A stretch of 64,000 bases of DNA from Candidatus Poribacteria bacterium (GTDB taxonomy: Bacteria > Poribacteria > WGA-4E > WGA-3G): assembly GCA_022827625.1 (NCBI GenBank), contig JAJEIE010000008.1, positions 186,001-250,000 on the forward strand, given 5' to 3'. Made by a program: the position numbers and the translations under genes. Under the pieces are notes generated by a model that did no database searches, had not been told where the DNA came from, and was given only the letters and a program-made list of their open reading frames with translations. Positions 18,284 through 25,488 of this stretch are shown piece by piece (position 1 is the stretch's first letter; every line of letters begins with the position of its first letter).

Positions 18284-18724
18284 ATGGCAGACGCGCCGAC
18301 CACGCTTTCATGGACAGTCCATCCGATCGTTGAGAACTGGCGTAAATCCCTTTTATTGGGGCTTTTTCTGGCATTACTTTTGTTTGGCATTTATTTCGGC
18401 TTCCAATCTATTTACGTCGCCTTGATCTCTGGCATTGTTCTGCTCGGATCGCTCTACAAGTACTTTCTACCGTTTCACCACCGATGTGAAGCCGATCGAC
18501 TCATCATCACAAGTTGCTGCTATAGACTGGAGCGGTCTTGGGAAACATTTCGCAGCTTTTACGTTGACGCGAACGGGGTTTTACTGAGTCCGTTCGCCCG
18601 CCCAACACGCCTTGAAAATTTCCGCGGCGTTTACGTCCGATTCGGAAAACACACCCCTGAAGAAGTCGTTGATTTTATCACCAGCAAGATTGAAAATAGC
18701 CCTCGGCAGTCAGCAGTCAGTTAA
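18284..18724 (+). CDS. Small membrane protein of unknown function, PH-like domain
   Basis: 146 residues. Two closely spaced hydrophobic segments (about 24-42 and 47-66) are followed by about 75 soluble residues (CEADRLIITSCCYRLERSWETFRSFYVDANGVLLSPF) resembling a bacterial PH-like/YdbT-type beta domain; this is a weak resemblance. The last residues (RQSAVS) and the stop codon are made of heptamer repeats, so the native C-terminus was probably replaced or extended. No clear ribosome-binding site precedes the ATG. Probably cotranscribed with secG, 79 bp upstream. Function not recognised. Confidence 0.7.
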   Translation: MADAPTTLSWTVHPIVENWRKSLLLGLFLALLLFGIYFGFQSIYVALISGIVLLGSLYKYFLPFHHRCEADRLIITSCCYRLERSWETFRSFYVDANGVLLSPFARPTRLENFRGVYVRFGKHTPEEVVDFITSKIENSPRQSAVS

Positions 18725-18738
18725 ACGGCTGCCAGTTG
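18704..18738. repeat. Five heptamers forming a gene end
   Basis: CGGCAGT, CAGCAGT, CAGTTAA, ACGGCTG, CCAGTTG run without gaps. The TAA stop of the preceding gene lies in the third unit and the Shine-Dalgarno of the next gene begins directly after the fifth. Confidence 0.7.
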
Positions 18739-18747
18739 GAGGAGAAT

Positions 18748-20028
18748 ATGAACGTTTCCGAATCAAACAGGACACAGACAATTGAGACTACAGCAGAACT
18801 AAAAACCGTCGTGCTTGGCGCGGTCGATTCCCAAAGCGTTACGGATATCCATACCCATCTTTTTAGTCCGCCTTTCGGAGAGTTGTTGCTGTGGGGGATC
18901 GACGAATTACTGACCTACCACTACCTCATCGCTGAAGTATTCCGCAAATCAGATGTCTCGTATCAGCAATTTTGGGCAATGACGAAGACAGAACAGGCAG
19001 ACTTGATTTGGCAGACCCTGTTCATTGAGAATTCACCCATCAGTGAAGCCTGTCGCGGGGTCGTTACAACACTGAACGAGTTAGGCTTGGATGTCAGTTC
19101 ACGTAATCTACAAGACTACCGTGACTACTTCGCCGATACGACCGTCGAGGCATTTATTGATACCGTTTTTGAACGATCGAAGGTCTCTAAAGTAGTGATG
19201 ACAAACGACCCGTTTGACGCTGCAGAGGCACCCGTCTGGCAGTCAGGAGATACCGGCGACGCACGCTTTGAGGCGGCACTGCGGATGGATGTCCTTATTA
19301 ATACCTATCAAGAGACCGGTTATGAACATCTGCGGGGGCTCGGTTATGACGTGGATCCGACGCTTTCATCAGAAAAGAGTTATAAAGAAGTCCGCCGATT
19401 TTTAGAGACGTGGATCCAACGGATGAACCCAAAATACATGGCGGTCTCCCTTCCGCCGGACTTCCAATATCCTGATGATGGCGTTTTGGGAAGACTGTTT
19501 GATAACTGTATATTACCCATCTCTCGTGAGTTCAATGTCCCCTTCGCGTTGATGATTGGTGTGAAGCGTGCGGTTAACCCACAACTCCAGATGGCTGGAG
19601 ATGGCAGTGCTAAGGCAGATTTGGAGAGTTTAGAAACGCTTCTACGCGAGAACCCTGATAACAAGTTTCTCGTTACGCTCCTGTCCCGTGAAAATCAACA
19701 CGAGTTATGTGTCATCGGACGGAAGTTCAAAAATCTGATGATATTCGGATGTTGGTGGTTCATGAACAACCCGAGTATCATTGAGGAGATCACACGAGAA
19801 CGGATTGAGCTGCTCGGTCTGAGCGTGATTCCGCAACATTCGGATGCCCGAATCTTAGATCAACTTGTGTACAAGTGGAAGCACTCACGGCAAATCATTG
19901 CAGATGTTCTCGTGGAAAAGTACCAGACGCTTCTTGATGTCGGGTGGACCGTCAGTAAATCAGAGGTTGAGCGGGATGTCAACAACCTGTTTGGTGGTAA
20001 CTTCGATCGGTTTTTAAACGGACATTAG
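18748..20028 (+). CDS. Amidohydrolase-superfamily protein, uronate isomerase-like
   Basis: 426 residues from the ATG at 18748, preceded by GGAGGAG; an in-frame TTG at 18736 is rejected because the ribosome-binding site would fall inside the gene. VTDIHTHLFSPPFG near residue 35 gives the HxH metal site of the amidohydrolase fold, and the layout (long N-terminal helical insert ELLTYHYL..EVFR, later LVTLLSRENQHELCVIGRKF and IFGCWWFMNNPS) resembles glucuronate isomerase UxaC, which opens the sugar-acid ring to a ketose. No other uronate-pathway gene is adjacent, so the true substrate is open. Overlaps the convergent mazG-like gene by 4 nt. Confidence 0.75.
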   Translation: MNVSESNRTQTIETTAELKTVVLGAVDSQSVTDIHTHLFSPPFGELLLWGIDELLTYHYLIAEVFRKSDVSYQQFWAMTKTEQADLIWQTLFIENSPISEACRGVVTTLNELGLDVSSRNLQDYRDYFADTTVEAFIDTVFERSKVSKVVMTNDPFDAAEAPVWQSGDTGDARFEAALRMDVLINTYQETGYEHLRGLGYDVDPTLSSEKSYKEVRRFLETWIQRMNPKYMAVSLPPDFQYPDDGVLGRLFDNCILPISREFNVPFALMIGVKRAVNPQLQMAGDGSAKADLESLETLLRENPDNKFLVTLLSRENQHELCVIGRKFKNLMIFGCWWFMNNPSIIEEITRERIELLGLSVIPQHSDARILDQLVYKWKHSRQIIADVLVEKYQTLLDVGWTVSKSEVERDVNNLFGGNFDRFLNGH

Positions 20029-20309
20029 CAGGAACATGGAGTGTCGCTGCATTTCGGACATCCGTCTGCATAAATTTGCGCAGCATCCTCCAGGTCGATA
20101 CCAAGCAAGCTCGCCAATGTAGCGAGCCATGCAAAGACATCAGCAAACTCTTCGCGGAGTCGCTCCATATTCTGTGGTTGTTTCCGAATCTCTTTTGCAA
20201 GTTCCCCGACCTCCTCAACGAACCACGTAAAGGTTAGCGGCACGCCACGCGCAGCGTCTCGTGTGTAATAAATAGCTTCGATCTGTTTTTGAAAGTCTTG
20301 AATTGTCAT
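20025..20309 (-). CDS. MazG-like nucleotide pyrophosphohydrolase
   Basis: 94 residues, an all-alpha single MazG/RS21-C6-like unit. EEVGELAKEI (about 31-40) and EEFADVFAWL (about 53-62) give the E-E-x-x-E and E-x-x-D metal-binding pairs. Hydrolyses non-canonical or excess NTPs to NMP and PPi. The C-terminus ends CPKCSDTPCSC, five cysteines that might bind metal; this tail is found in some related short MazG proteins. Convergent with and overlapping the uronate-isomerase-like gene by 4 nt. Confidence 0.85.
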   Translation of the reverse strand: MTIQDFQKQIEAIYYTRDAARGVPLTFTWFVEEVGELAKEIRKQPQNMERLREEFADVFAWLATLASLLGIDLEDAAQIYADGCPKCSDTPCSC

Positions 20310-20331
20310 ACAATCCCTTTTTGTGTATAAT
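20303..20331 (+). promoter_or_regulatory. Sigma-70-like promoter upstream of TIM-barrel isomerase gene
   Basis: TTGTCA (20303-20308), 17-bp spacer, TATAAT (20326-20331). Expected start near 20338 gives a leader of about 53 nt containing AAAGGAG before the ATG at 20391. Confidence 0.65.
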
Positions 20332-20390
20332 CGTGCTGAAATAGAACTCAGTTAGAAACAAATTTAGGTTGACGGAAAGGAGCTACGTCG

Positions 20391-21212
20391 ATGATAGGTA
20401 TCTCTTACCATGCAGGCGGCATGAAAGACCTGCCCCTACACGAGGTTATTACCATTCTTGCCGATGTCGGTTATGATGCGATTGAGATGATGTGCGGCCC
20501 AGAAGCACACATTCCGTCCGGTGAAGTCACGGATAGCTTACTCAAAGAGGTTAAAGCGATGACATCAGAGCAAGGGTTAAAGGTCTCAGTCATCAATCCG
20601 TTCGCAGGACCCGGTTTGTATCAATTAGCGTTAAAAGACCAGCAAGGTGCCGTTGACCACTATGCCCTTCTCCAAGATGTCGCTGTAGCACTTGGCGCGC
20701 ACGGTGTTAATTTCCTGACCGGCTACGGCGGCGATAAAGGGGATGCCTTCGCGTGGCGGTGCCTCGTTGATGTGCTGAAGCCGATCTGCCGACGCGCGGA
20801 AGAACTCGGTGTGACGATGAACATCCATAACCACGAAGCGACAACGATTGATGCGTCCTCGAAAGTCACCCTACTGATAGAACATGTCGGTTCTGACGCG
20901 CTGAAGTCACTCAATGATATTACCAACTTCTACCATCTCGGCGAAGATATTGCTGAAGTAACCGAAAAACTCGGACCGCTTACCGCTCACTGTCACGTCA
21001 AAGGTGTGACCGGAATGTATCCGTATAGTACTTTCCTCATTCCAGGTGAAACAGGGGACGAGTTGGATTTCCGAACCTTTGCAGAGAGTTTGGGAAAAAC
21101 GGGTTACGATAAGTATATCTCAGTGGAAACGTTTCCACACATGCGGATGGAGAAAGCACAGATTGCTTATGACATGATGGCGCGGACGCTGAAAGATTTG
21201 GGCTTAAGATAG
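20391..21212 (+). CDS. Sugar phosphate isomerase/epimerase (xylose-isomerase-like TIM barrel)
   Basis: 273 residues, an AP-endonuclease-2-type TIM barrel. Family signs are the start MIGISYHAGGMKDLPLHEV, GYDAIEMMCG near 30, NIHNHEATTIDAS near 145 (His metal ligand), HCHVKGV near 200 and a final Glu in YISVETFPH near 245. Such enzymes isomerise or epimerise keto-sugars and inositol derivatives with a divalent metal; exact substrate cannot be assigned. AAAGGAG lies upstream. Stands alone between the divergent mazG-like gene and convergent PhyH gene. A second related protein is at 62292-63134. Confidence 0.85.
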   Translation: MIGISYHAGGMKDLPLHEVITILADVGYDAIEMMCGPEAHIPSGEVTDSLLKEVKAMTSEQGLKVSVINPFAGPGLYQLALKDQQGAVDHYALLQDVAVALGAHGVNFLTGYGGDKGDAFAWRCLVDVLKPICRRAEELGVTMNIHNHEATTIDASSKVTLLIEHVGSDALKSLNDITNFYHLGEDIAEVTEKLGPLTAHCHVKGVTGMYPYSTFLIPGETGDELDFRTFAESLGKTGYDKYISVETFPHMRMEKAQIAYDMMARTLKDLGLR

Positions 21213-21220
21213 ATGCGAAG

Positions 21221-21241
21221 GGCGCGGGTACAAGCCGCGCC
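21221..21241. terminator. GC-rich hairpin between convergent genes
   Basis: GGCGCGG and CCGCGCC form a perfect 7-bp stem with a 7-nt loop, located 8 bp after the isomerase stop and 14 bp before the end of the PhyH gene. Its position fits a bidirectional terminator, but no T-run follows, so it may instead be a REP-like palindrome. Confidence 0.5.
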
Positions 21242-21254
21242 GACACATTACAGC

Positions 21255-22046
21255 CTATCGCGCCTCTAATGCCCTGATGCCGGGCCAATCGCGCCACATA
21301 TCCTCGTTAGGCGATTCCTCCTGCGTCTCCGCCAATTCGGTCTTTCGGAAGTCATAGAGCACAGCCTGCCGAATCTGTTTTGAATAGTTGTGTCCGGCAG
21401 CGTGCCCGATCCGATGATGCCAGAAGACAACATCACCGGCATTCCCATAACACTCAACGCCAGGCGTTCTGCTGATACGCTCTCGGTCGATGTCGTATTG
21501 CCGGGTCGGTTCATTTTTGTATTGCGAGTGGTAGTCGTAATAGAAAATCCGATGGCTCCCTGGCCAGACTGTGAATCCTCCACCTTCTGGCGGCACATCG
21601 TCAATATAGCCGACTGCGCCGAGATGGAACGGATGTGCGTCAACGTGGCACCCGATTGACTTCTTCGGGACATCCCCATACGGAAGCGTACAATAAATAC
21701 CGCGCACACGCTCAGGCTCCACCAGATTCCCTTCCCCCAAAAACTGCTCTGCCATACGCCAGACGTTCGGATCTGTAGCGAGGAGTTTGACCATCCAATC
21801 TTCACCACCGGGTTCACGAAAATTCCACCGAAATCCACGACGATTATTGCTCTTATCAAGGTTTTCTTCTTCCGGTGTGAAGGGACCGACCCACGTCTCA
21901 GGATCCTCACGTTTGCGTCCTGCCGGCGCACCGTCCCATAACCTTGCCCGTGCCCGCTCCATCAATGCTGGGTCAAGGACGTTTCGTTTTATCAAATAGC
22001 CTTGATTCTTGAAAAATTCTATGTCTTCGCGTGTAAGTTCAACCAT
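21255..22046 (-). CDS. Phytanoyl-CoA dioxygenase (PhyH) family protein
   Basis: 263 residues. Double-stranded beta-helix oxygenase with HxD iron ligands His134 and Asp136 (IGCHVDAHP), distal His at 215 (GDVVFWHHRIGHAAGHN) and 2-oxoglutarate-binding Arg in KQIRQAVLYD. Such enzymes hydroxylate substrates using Fe(II), O2 and 2-oxoglutarate; the family is strongly expanded in Poribacteria and substrates are mostly unknown. AAGGA lies 9 nt before the ATG. Also typical is the N-terminal REDIEFFKNQGYLIKRNVL. Divergent from the DUF5916 gene. Confidence 0.92.
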   Translation of the reverse strand: MVELTREDIEFFKNQGYLIKRNVLDPALMERARARLWDGAPAGRKREDPETWVGPFTPEEENLDKSNNRRGFRWNFREPGGEDWMVKLLATDPNVWRMAEQFLGEGNLVEPERVRGIYCTLPYGDVPKKSIGCHVDAHPFHLGAVGYIDDVPPEGGGFTVWPGSHRIFYYDYHSQYKNEPTRQYDIDRERISRTPGVECYGNAGDVVFWHHRIGHAAGHNYSKQIRQAVLYDFRKTELAETQEESPNEDMWRDWPGIRALEAR

Positions 22047-22253
22047 TGTTGTGTATCCTTCCGCGTTGAAGTCGCACCAGTCGTGCTGACAGAAATTTTT
22101 TAGCGATATACAAGTACACTCAAAAAAGGGCTGAAGCCATTTCTCTAACCGAAGTTAAAGAATCTTAAATATATTTAACGATTTTTTCAAGGAAAAGTAG
22201 TAAACTTTTCAACTTTCGGACGCGGATTGTCTGAATCATATAACACTCTCAAT

Positions 22254-22282
22254 TTGACAATACCATACGTTTCGACTATAAT
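22254..22282 (+). promoter_or_regulatory. Perfect consensus sigma-70 promoter, leaderless geometry
   Basis: TTGACA (22254-22259), exactly 17 bp, TATAAT (22277-22282): both boxes match consensus fully. The ATG of the DUF5916 gene is at 22290, 8 nt after the -10 box, so the expected start of transcription coincides with the start codon. No Shine-Dalgarno is present between promoter and ATG. Confidence 0.8.
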
Positions 22283-22289
22283 TGAGCGC

Positions 22290-24521
22290 ATGCTAAGATT
22301 TGCAATCGTGCTCCTGCTCACTATTTCATATCCGATGCTGCTCTTCGCACATCCAGAGGGTGCGGGAGCGCATACCCTTGAAACCTACCGAATTGAAGGT
22401 AAACCGCCGCAAATTGACGGGCTACTCGACGACCCTGTTTGGCAGCAGGCACAACCCCGTGATGGCTTTATCCAACTTGAACCCACGCGCGGTGCCCCGG
22501 CAACCGATGACACAGAATTCCGTATTGCTTACGATGTCCATAATATCTACGTCGCATTCCGGTGTTACGACGCTGAACCCGATAAAATTGTGAACCGGAT
22601 GACGCGGCGCGGCGATGTATACGCCTCAGATGTCATCTCCTTCTTCATTGACCCACATCACGATCATCGTACAGGCTATAAATTTGCCACAAACCCCGCT
22701 GGGGTTCAGAGTGATAATTACCGATACGAGGATACACAGCGTGACGCCAACTGGAAGGGAATTTGGTGGGTTGAATGCCAGATTGATGAATTAGGATGGA
22801 GTGCCGAATTCAAAATTCCATTCTCTAACTTCCGATTCACCAACAAACCGACACAAGTCTGGGGTTTTGATGTGGAACGGGTCAACCGTAGAAAGGGTGA
22901 GGTGACGGTATGGAAACAGTTGACACAGGCGGGTGTGGTTACACGGATGTCCGATTTAGGGCATATCTTGGACATCCAAGGCATTGAGACGGGGAAAAAT
23001 TTCGAGATTGCACCATACCTCTTAGGGGGCGGAACGGGTGCTGCCGACACGGACCTGACACGTCAACTCGGCACTGGACTGGATGTTCAATACAGTCTCA
23101 CGAGTGCGTTGAAGGCGAACGTCACATTTAACCCTGATTTCGCACAAGTTGAAGCAGATCAATTGGAGATTAATCTGACCCGTTTCCCGACTCGGTTCCC
23201 CGAAAAACGCCCATTTTTCGTTGAAGGCAATAGTTTTTTTGAAACGCCTTATGATCTTATGTTCAGTCGTCGTATCGGGAGTCGCGGGAATATCCTTTGG
23301 GGTAGTAAACTTACAGGGAAAGTCGGGAACTACTCTATTGGTGTCTTAGGCAATCAAACGGGGGAATTCGGTTTGTCTGAAACCGCTGCGTCTGAAAAAG
23401 AGGCGGCATGGTTTTCTGCGATCCGCGTTAAGCGCGACATCCTTAAGCGCTCAAATGTTGGGATTCTGTTTGTCAATAAGGAGCAGGGCGGCAACGACAG
23501 ATGGCATAGCCGCGTCGGTGGTATTGATATGAACCTTGCCCTTGGCAAAACTTATCATCTCACAGGACAGTATGCCGGTAGCTTTCATCCAGGAGATGAC
23601 AGGAGTAACTCGGCGTGGACGATTGATTTCGCGCAACGCAACTACCTGTGGAGCAGCAATATTGGAGTGGAACGGGTCGCACCGCACTTTGAGATTAACG
23701 AGACCGGGTATCTCCGTAAAGAACGAAATCGGGGATGGCAGCGGGTTCAGATGCGAACTTCCTATTCTCCGCCGTGGGGAACACGCCAGTTTTTCTCAGG
23801 CATCAGTGGACGGCTCTCACAAAGCCTTTATACACCAGAATATTTCGCTGAATGGAAAGAACGGAACCCTGAATTGTCGCTTTCGCCTCAATTTGACGAA
23901 GATTTGCTCAGATGGCATGTGAGTGCCGATGTTGGGATGGATTTCAGAGAGACGCTCGTAGAGGATCTGATGTTCTACTATTATCGAAGTCGAGAAGTTG
24001 AACTAACGGAGGTATTTGTAGCGGATGGATACGGATTTGAGATTGACACCAACGCCACATATCCGATTGCTATCGGTATCGGTATAGATTTTTCTGACTA
24101 CTTTAACTTCGGACGGCAACAAGCCGGTAAACAGCGAAGCCTTACCTTTGAATCGACGCTGCGTCCACAGAGTAATTTTTCGATAGAATTAGACAGCGGT
24201 TATGCGCAAAGCCTTGATTTAACAGGGGCAATTGACGGTAGATTTTTCGTCAGCTCCATGCGTGCGACTTACTTATTCACGCGAGAATCGTTTCTTCGGA
24301 TGTTCGCCCAAGCGAATCGGGAACGTGAACTTTCTGAGGAAATCCATCAAAGCTACCTGTTGAGTTTTCTCTTCGGATGGGAATATAGCCCGAAGAGCCA
24401 TCTGTTTGTTGCTTACAATGAGGCTTGGGGGGATGTCCCTACTCGGACAGGCGTAGGTCGCGAATTACAGTTGGAAAATCGGGTTGTCGTGGTTAAAGTG
24501 ACATATTTGTATAACTTATAG
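22290..24521 (+). CDS. CBM9-like / DUF5916 outer-membrane protein
   Basis: 743 residues from the ATG at 22290; a TTG at 22227 would place 21 polar residues before the signal peptide and would read through the promoter. Signal peptide about 1-22 (LRFAIVLLLTISYPMLLFA). Residues about 35-230 form a carbohydrate-binding family 9-like sandwich (EGKPPQIDGLLDDPVWQQA, ISFFIDPHHD, GWSAEFKIPFSNFRF). The rest has alternating beta-strand character expected for a membrane barrel (ETPYDLMFSRRIG, GVLGNQTGEFG). DUF5916 proteins are common in Bacteroidota and Poribacteria; a role in polysaccharide or surface binding is inferred. Divergent from PhyH; likely single transcript. Confidence 0.85.
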   Translation: MLRFAIVLLLTISYPMLLFAHPEGAGAHTLETYRIEGKPPQIDGLLDDPVWQQAQPRDGFIQLEPTRGAPATDDTEFRIAYDVHNIYVAFRCYDAEPDKIVNRMTRRGDVYASDVISFFIDPHHDHRTGYKFATNPAGVQSDNYRYEDTQRDANWKGIWWVECQIDELGWSAEFKIPFSNFRFTNKPTQVWGFDVERVNRRKGEVTVWKQLTQAGVVTRMSDLGHILDIQGIETGKNFEIAPYLLGGGTGAADTDLTRQLGTGLDVQYSLTSALKANVTFNPDFAQVEADQLEINLTRFPTRFPEKRPFFVEGNSFFETPYDLMFSRRIGSRGNILWGSKLTGKVGNYSIGVLGNQTGEFGLSETAASEKEAAWFSAIRVKRDILKRSNVGILFVNKEQGGNDRWHSRVGGIDMNLALGKTYHLTGQYAGSFHPGDDRSNSAWTIDFAQRNYLWSSNIGVERVAPHFEINETGYLRKERNRGWQRVQMRTSYSPPWGTRQFFSGISGRLSQSLYTPEYFAEWKERNPELSLSPQFDEDLLRWHVSADVGMDFRETLVEDLMFYYYRSREVELTEVFVADGYGFEIDTNATYPIAIGIGIDFSDYFNFGRQQAGKQRSLTFESTLRPQSNFSIELDSGYAQSLDLTGAIDGRFFVSSMRATYLFTRESFLRMFAQANRERELSEEIHQSYLLSFLFGWEYSPKSHLFVAYNEAWGDVPTRTGVGRELQLENRVVVVKVTYLYNL

Positions 24522-24572
24522 TGGTAGTTGGCAGAAGAACTGAATTCCTCTGAAGGGAGCGTAGGTTAAAAA

Positions 24573-24601
24573 TTGTAAAAAGAATTGAGGTATGATATAA
24601 T
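24573..24601 (+). promoter_or_regulatory. Sigma-70-like promoter, leaderless geometry
   Basis: TTGTAA (24573-24578), 17-bp spacer, perfect TATAAT (24596-24601), then 6 nt to the ATG at 24608. The expected transcription start is the first base of the start codon. No ribosome-binding site is visible. Confidence 0.7.
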
Positions 24602-24607
24602 AAAAGC

Positions 24608-24976
24608 ATGAAAGATTTTTTACTTCTATTTTTCAACGTCTTGCTAACAGTGATCGGGCAAATCCTCTTCAAACACGGCATGAATACGATAGGTCGTATC
24701 AGTACGCTGCGGGATGCCCTTGGGAAATTGACGCAAGCGTTCTTGAACCCTTACATTCTCAGCGGGATTGCGATATACGGTTTTACAACGCTGGTCTGGC
24801 TCGTCATTCTGTCGCGTGTTAAACTGAGTATTGCGTATCCAATGTTAAGCTCTGGGTATGTGTTGTCAATTCTGTTTTCATGGATGGTGTTCAAAGAATC
24901 TGTTCCGAAGATTCGCATAATTGGTGCACTGATTATCTGTATCGGTGTTTATCTTGTTGCGCAAGGAGAGTCTTAA
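24608..24976 (+). CDS. SMR/EamA-like small membrane transporter
   Basis: 122 residues with four membrane helices (about 3-20, 50-70, 75-93, 99-117). Features LTVIGQILFKHGM, AYPMLSSGYVLSILFSWMVFKE and a final helix IIGALIICIGVYLVAQ match the small multidrug resistance/half-EamA group, including ArnE-like lipid flippases. Probably acts as a dimer in the inner membrane; substrate unknown. It starts an apparent two- or three-gene run with the TM2-like protein (4 bp downstream). Confidence 0.82.
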   Translation: MKDFLLLFFNVLLTVIGQILFKHGMNTIGRISTLRDALGKLTQAFLNPYILSGIAIYGFTTLVWLVILSRVKLSIAYPMLSSGYVLSILFSWMVFKESVPKIRIIGALIICIGVYLVAQGES

Positions 24977-24979
24977 TCG

Positions 24980-25447
24980 ATGGTAGAACCGGTGTCTACT
25001 CGTGCTGAAACGGGCACTTCTGGGAGTAATTCGGGTGGTGCTGCGTATGCGCGTTCTTATGCTGCAATGGTCCTGTCGGCGATTCTCCCCGGCCTCGGTC
25101 AGTTATACTTAGGGCAATTTGTCAAAGGTGTTATAATTTTCCTGATCTTTGCTTCAGCAGCAGGGCTGTTCTATTTGAATGCGTTGCCCGTAACGGAGTG
25201 GCGGGATTTGTTGCGTTTTCGCGCCGCGACAAAGGCGGATGACCGATCAGGCGACGCCGCTGCGTTGGATTCTGATGAACTGATGCAACCTTATGAAATC
25301 CATATTTGGACGTTTGATGACGGTGAAAAGTTAATGTACCGACCTTCTTGGAAACTTAAAATTAGCTCATCCGTCCAAGGCGTACTCTGTTGGCTGTACG
25401 CCGTTGGTGATGGCTGGCGCGGGAGGCGTAGGACCAGAAAACGCTAA
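24980..25447 (+). CDS. TM2-like/DUF5683-like membrane protein
   Basis: 155 residues. SAILPGLGQLYLGQFVKGVIIFLIFA (read as a pattern from about residue 35) is the hallmark of TM2-like proteins, two helices joined by a short turn. A polar 70-residue region follows, then a second hydrophobic segment (VQGVLCWLYAVGDGW) and a basic tail RRRTRKR. Function unknown. GGAG lies 11 nt before the ATG and within the previous gene's end. Confidence 0.72.
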   Translation: MVEPVSTRAETGTSGSNSGGAAYARSYAAMVLSAILPGLGQLYLGQFVKGVIIFLIFASAAGLFYLNALPVTEWRDLLRFRAATKADDRSGDAAALDSDELMQPYEIHIWTFDDGEKLMYRPSWKLKISSSVQGVLCWLYAVGDGWRGRRRTRKR

Positions 25448-25451
25448 TTTC

Positions 25452-25482
25452 TTGAGAATCAATACGCTACAACTGATACATT
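25452..25482 (+). promoter_or_regulatory. Possible promoter with leaderless geometry
   Basis: TTGAGA (25452-25457), 19-bp spacer, TACATT (25477-25482), 6 nt, ATG at 25489. The boxes are weaker and the spacer long, so this is the least certain of the four leaderless-type promoters. A TAGG 3 nt before the ATG is too close to be a usual Shine-Dalgarno. Confidence 0.35.
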
Positions 25483-25488
25483 AGGTTT

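Noticed and set aside
21266-21931. 221-codon minus-strand frame within the PhyH gene
   Set aside because: Alternative frame of a well-supported dioxygenase with intact HxD motif; no start signal.
22227-22289. Upstream TTG start for the DUF5916 gene
   Set aside because: It precedes the signal peptide with polar residues and runs through a perfect promoter.
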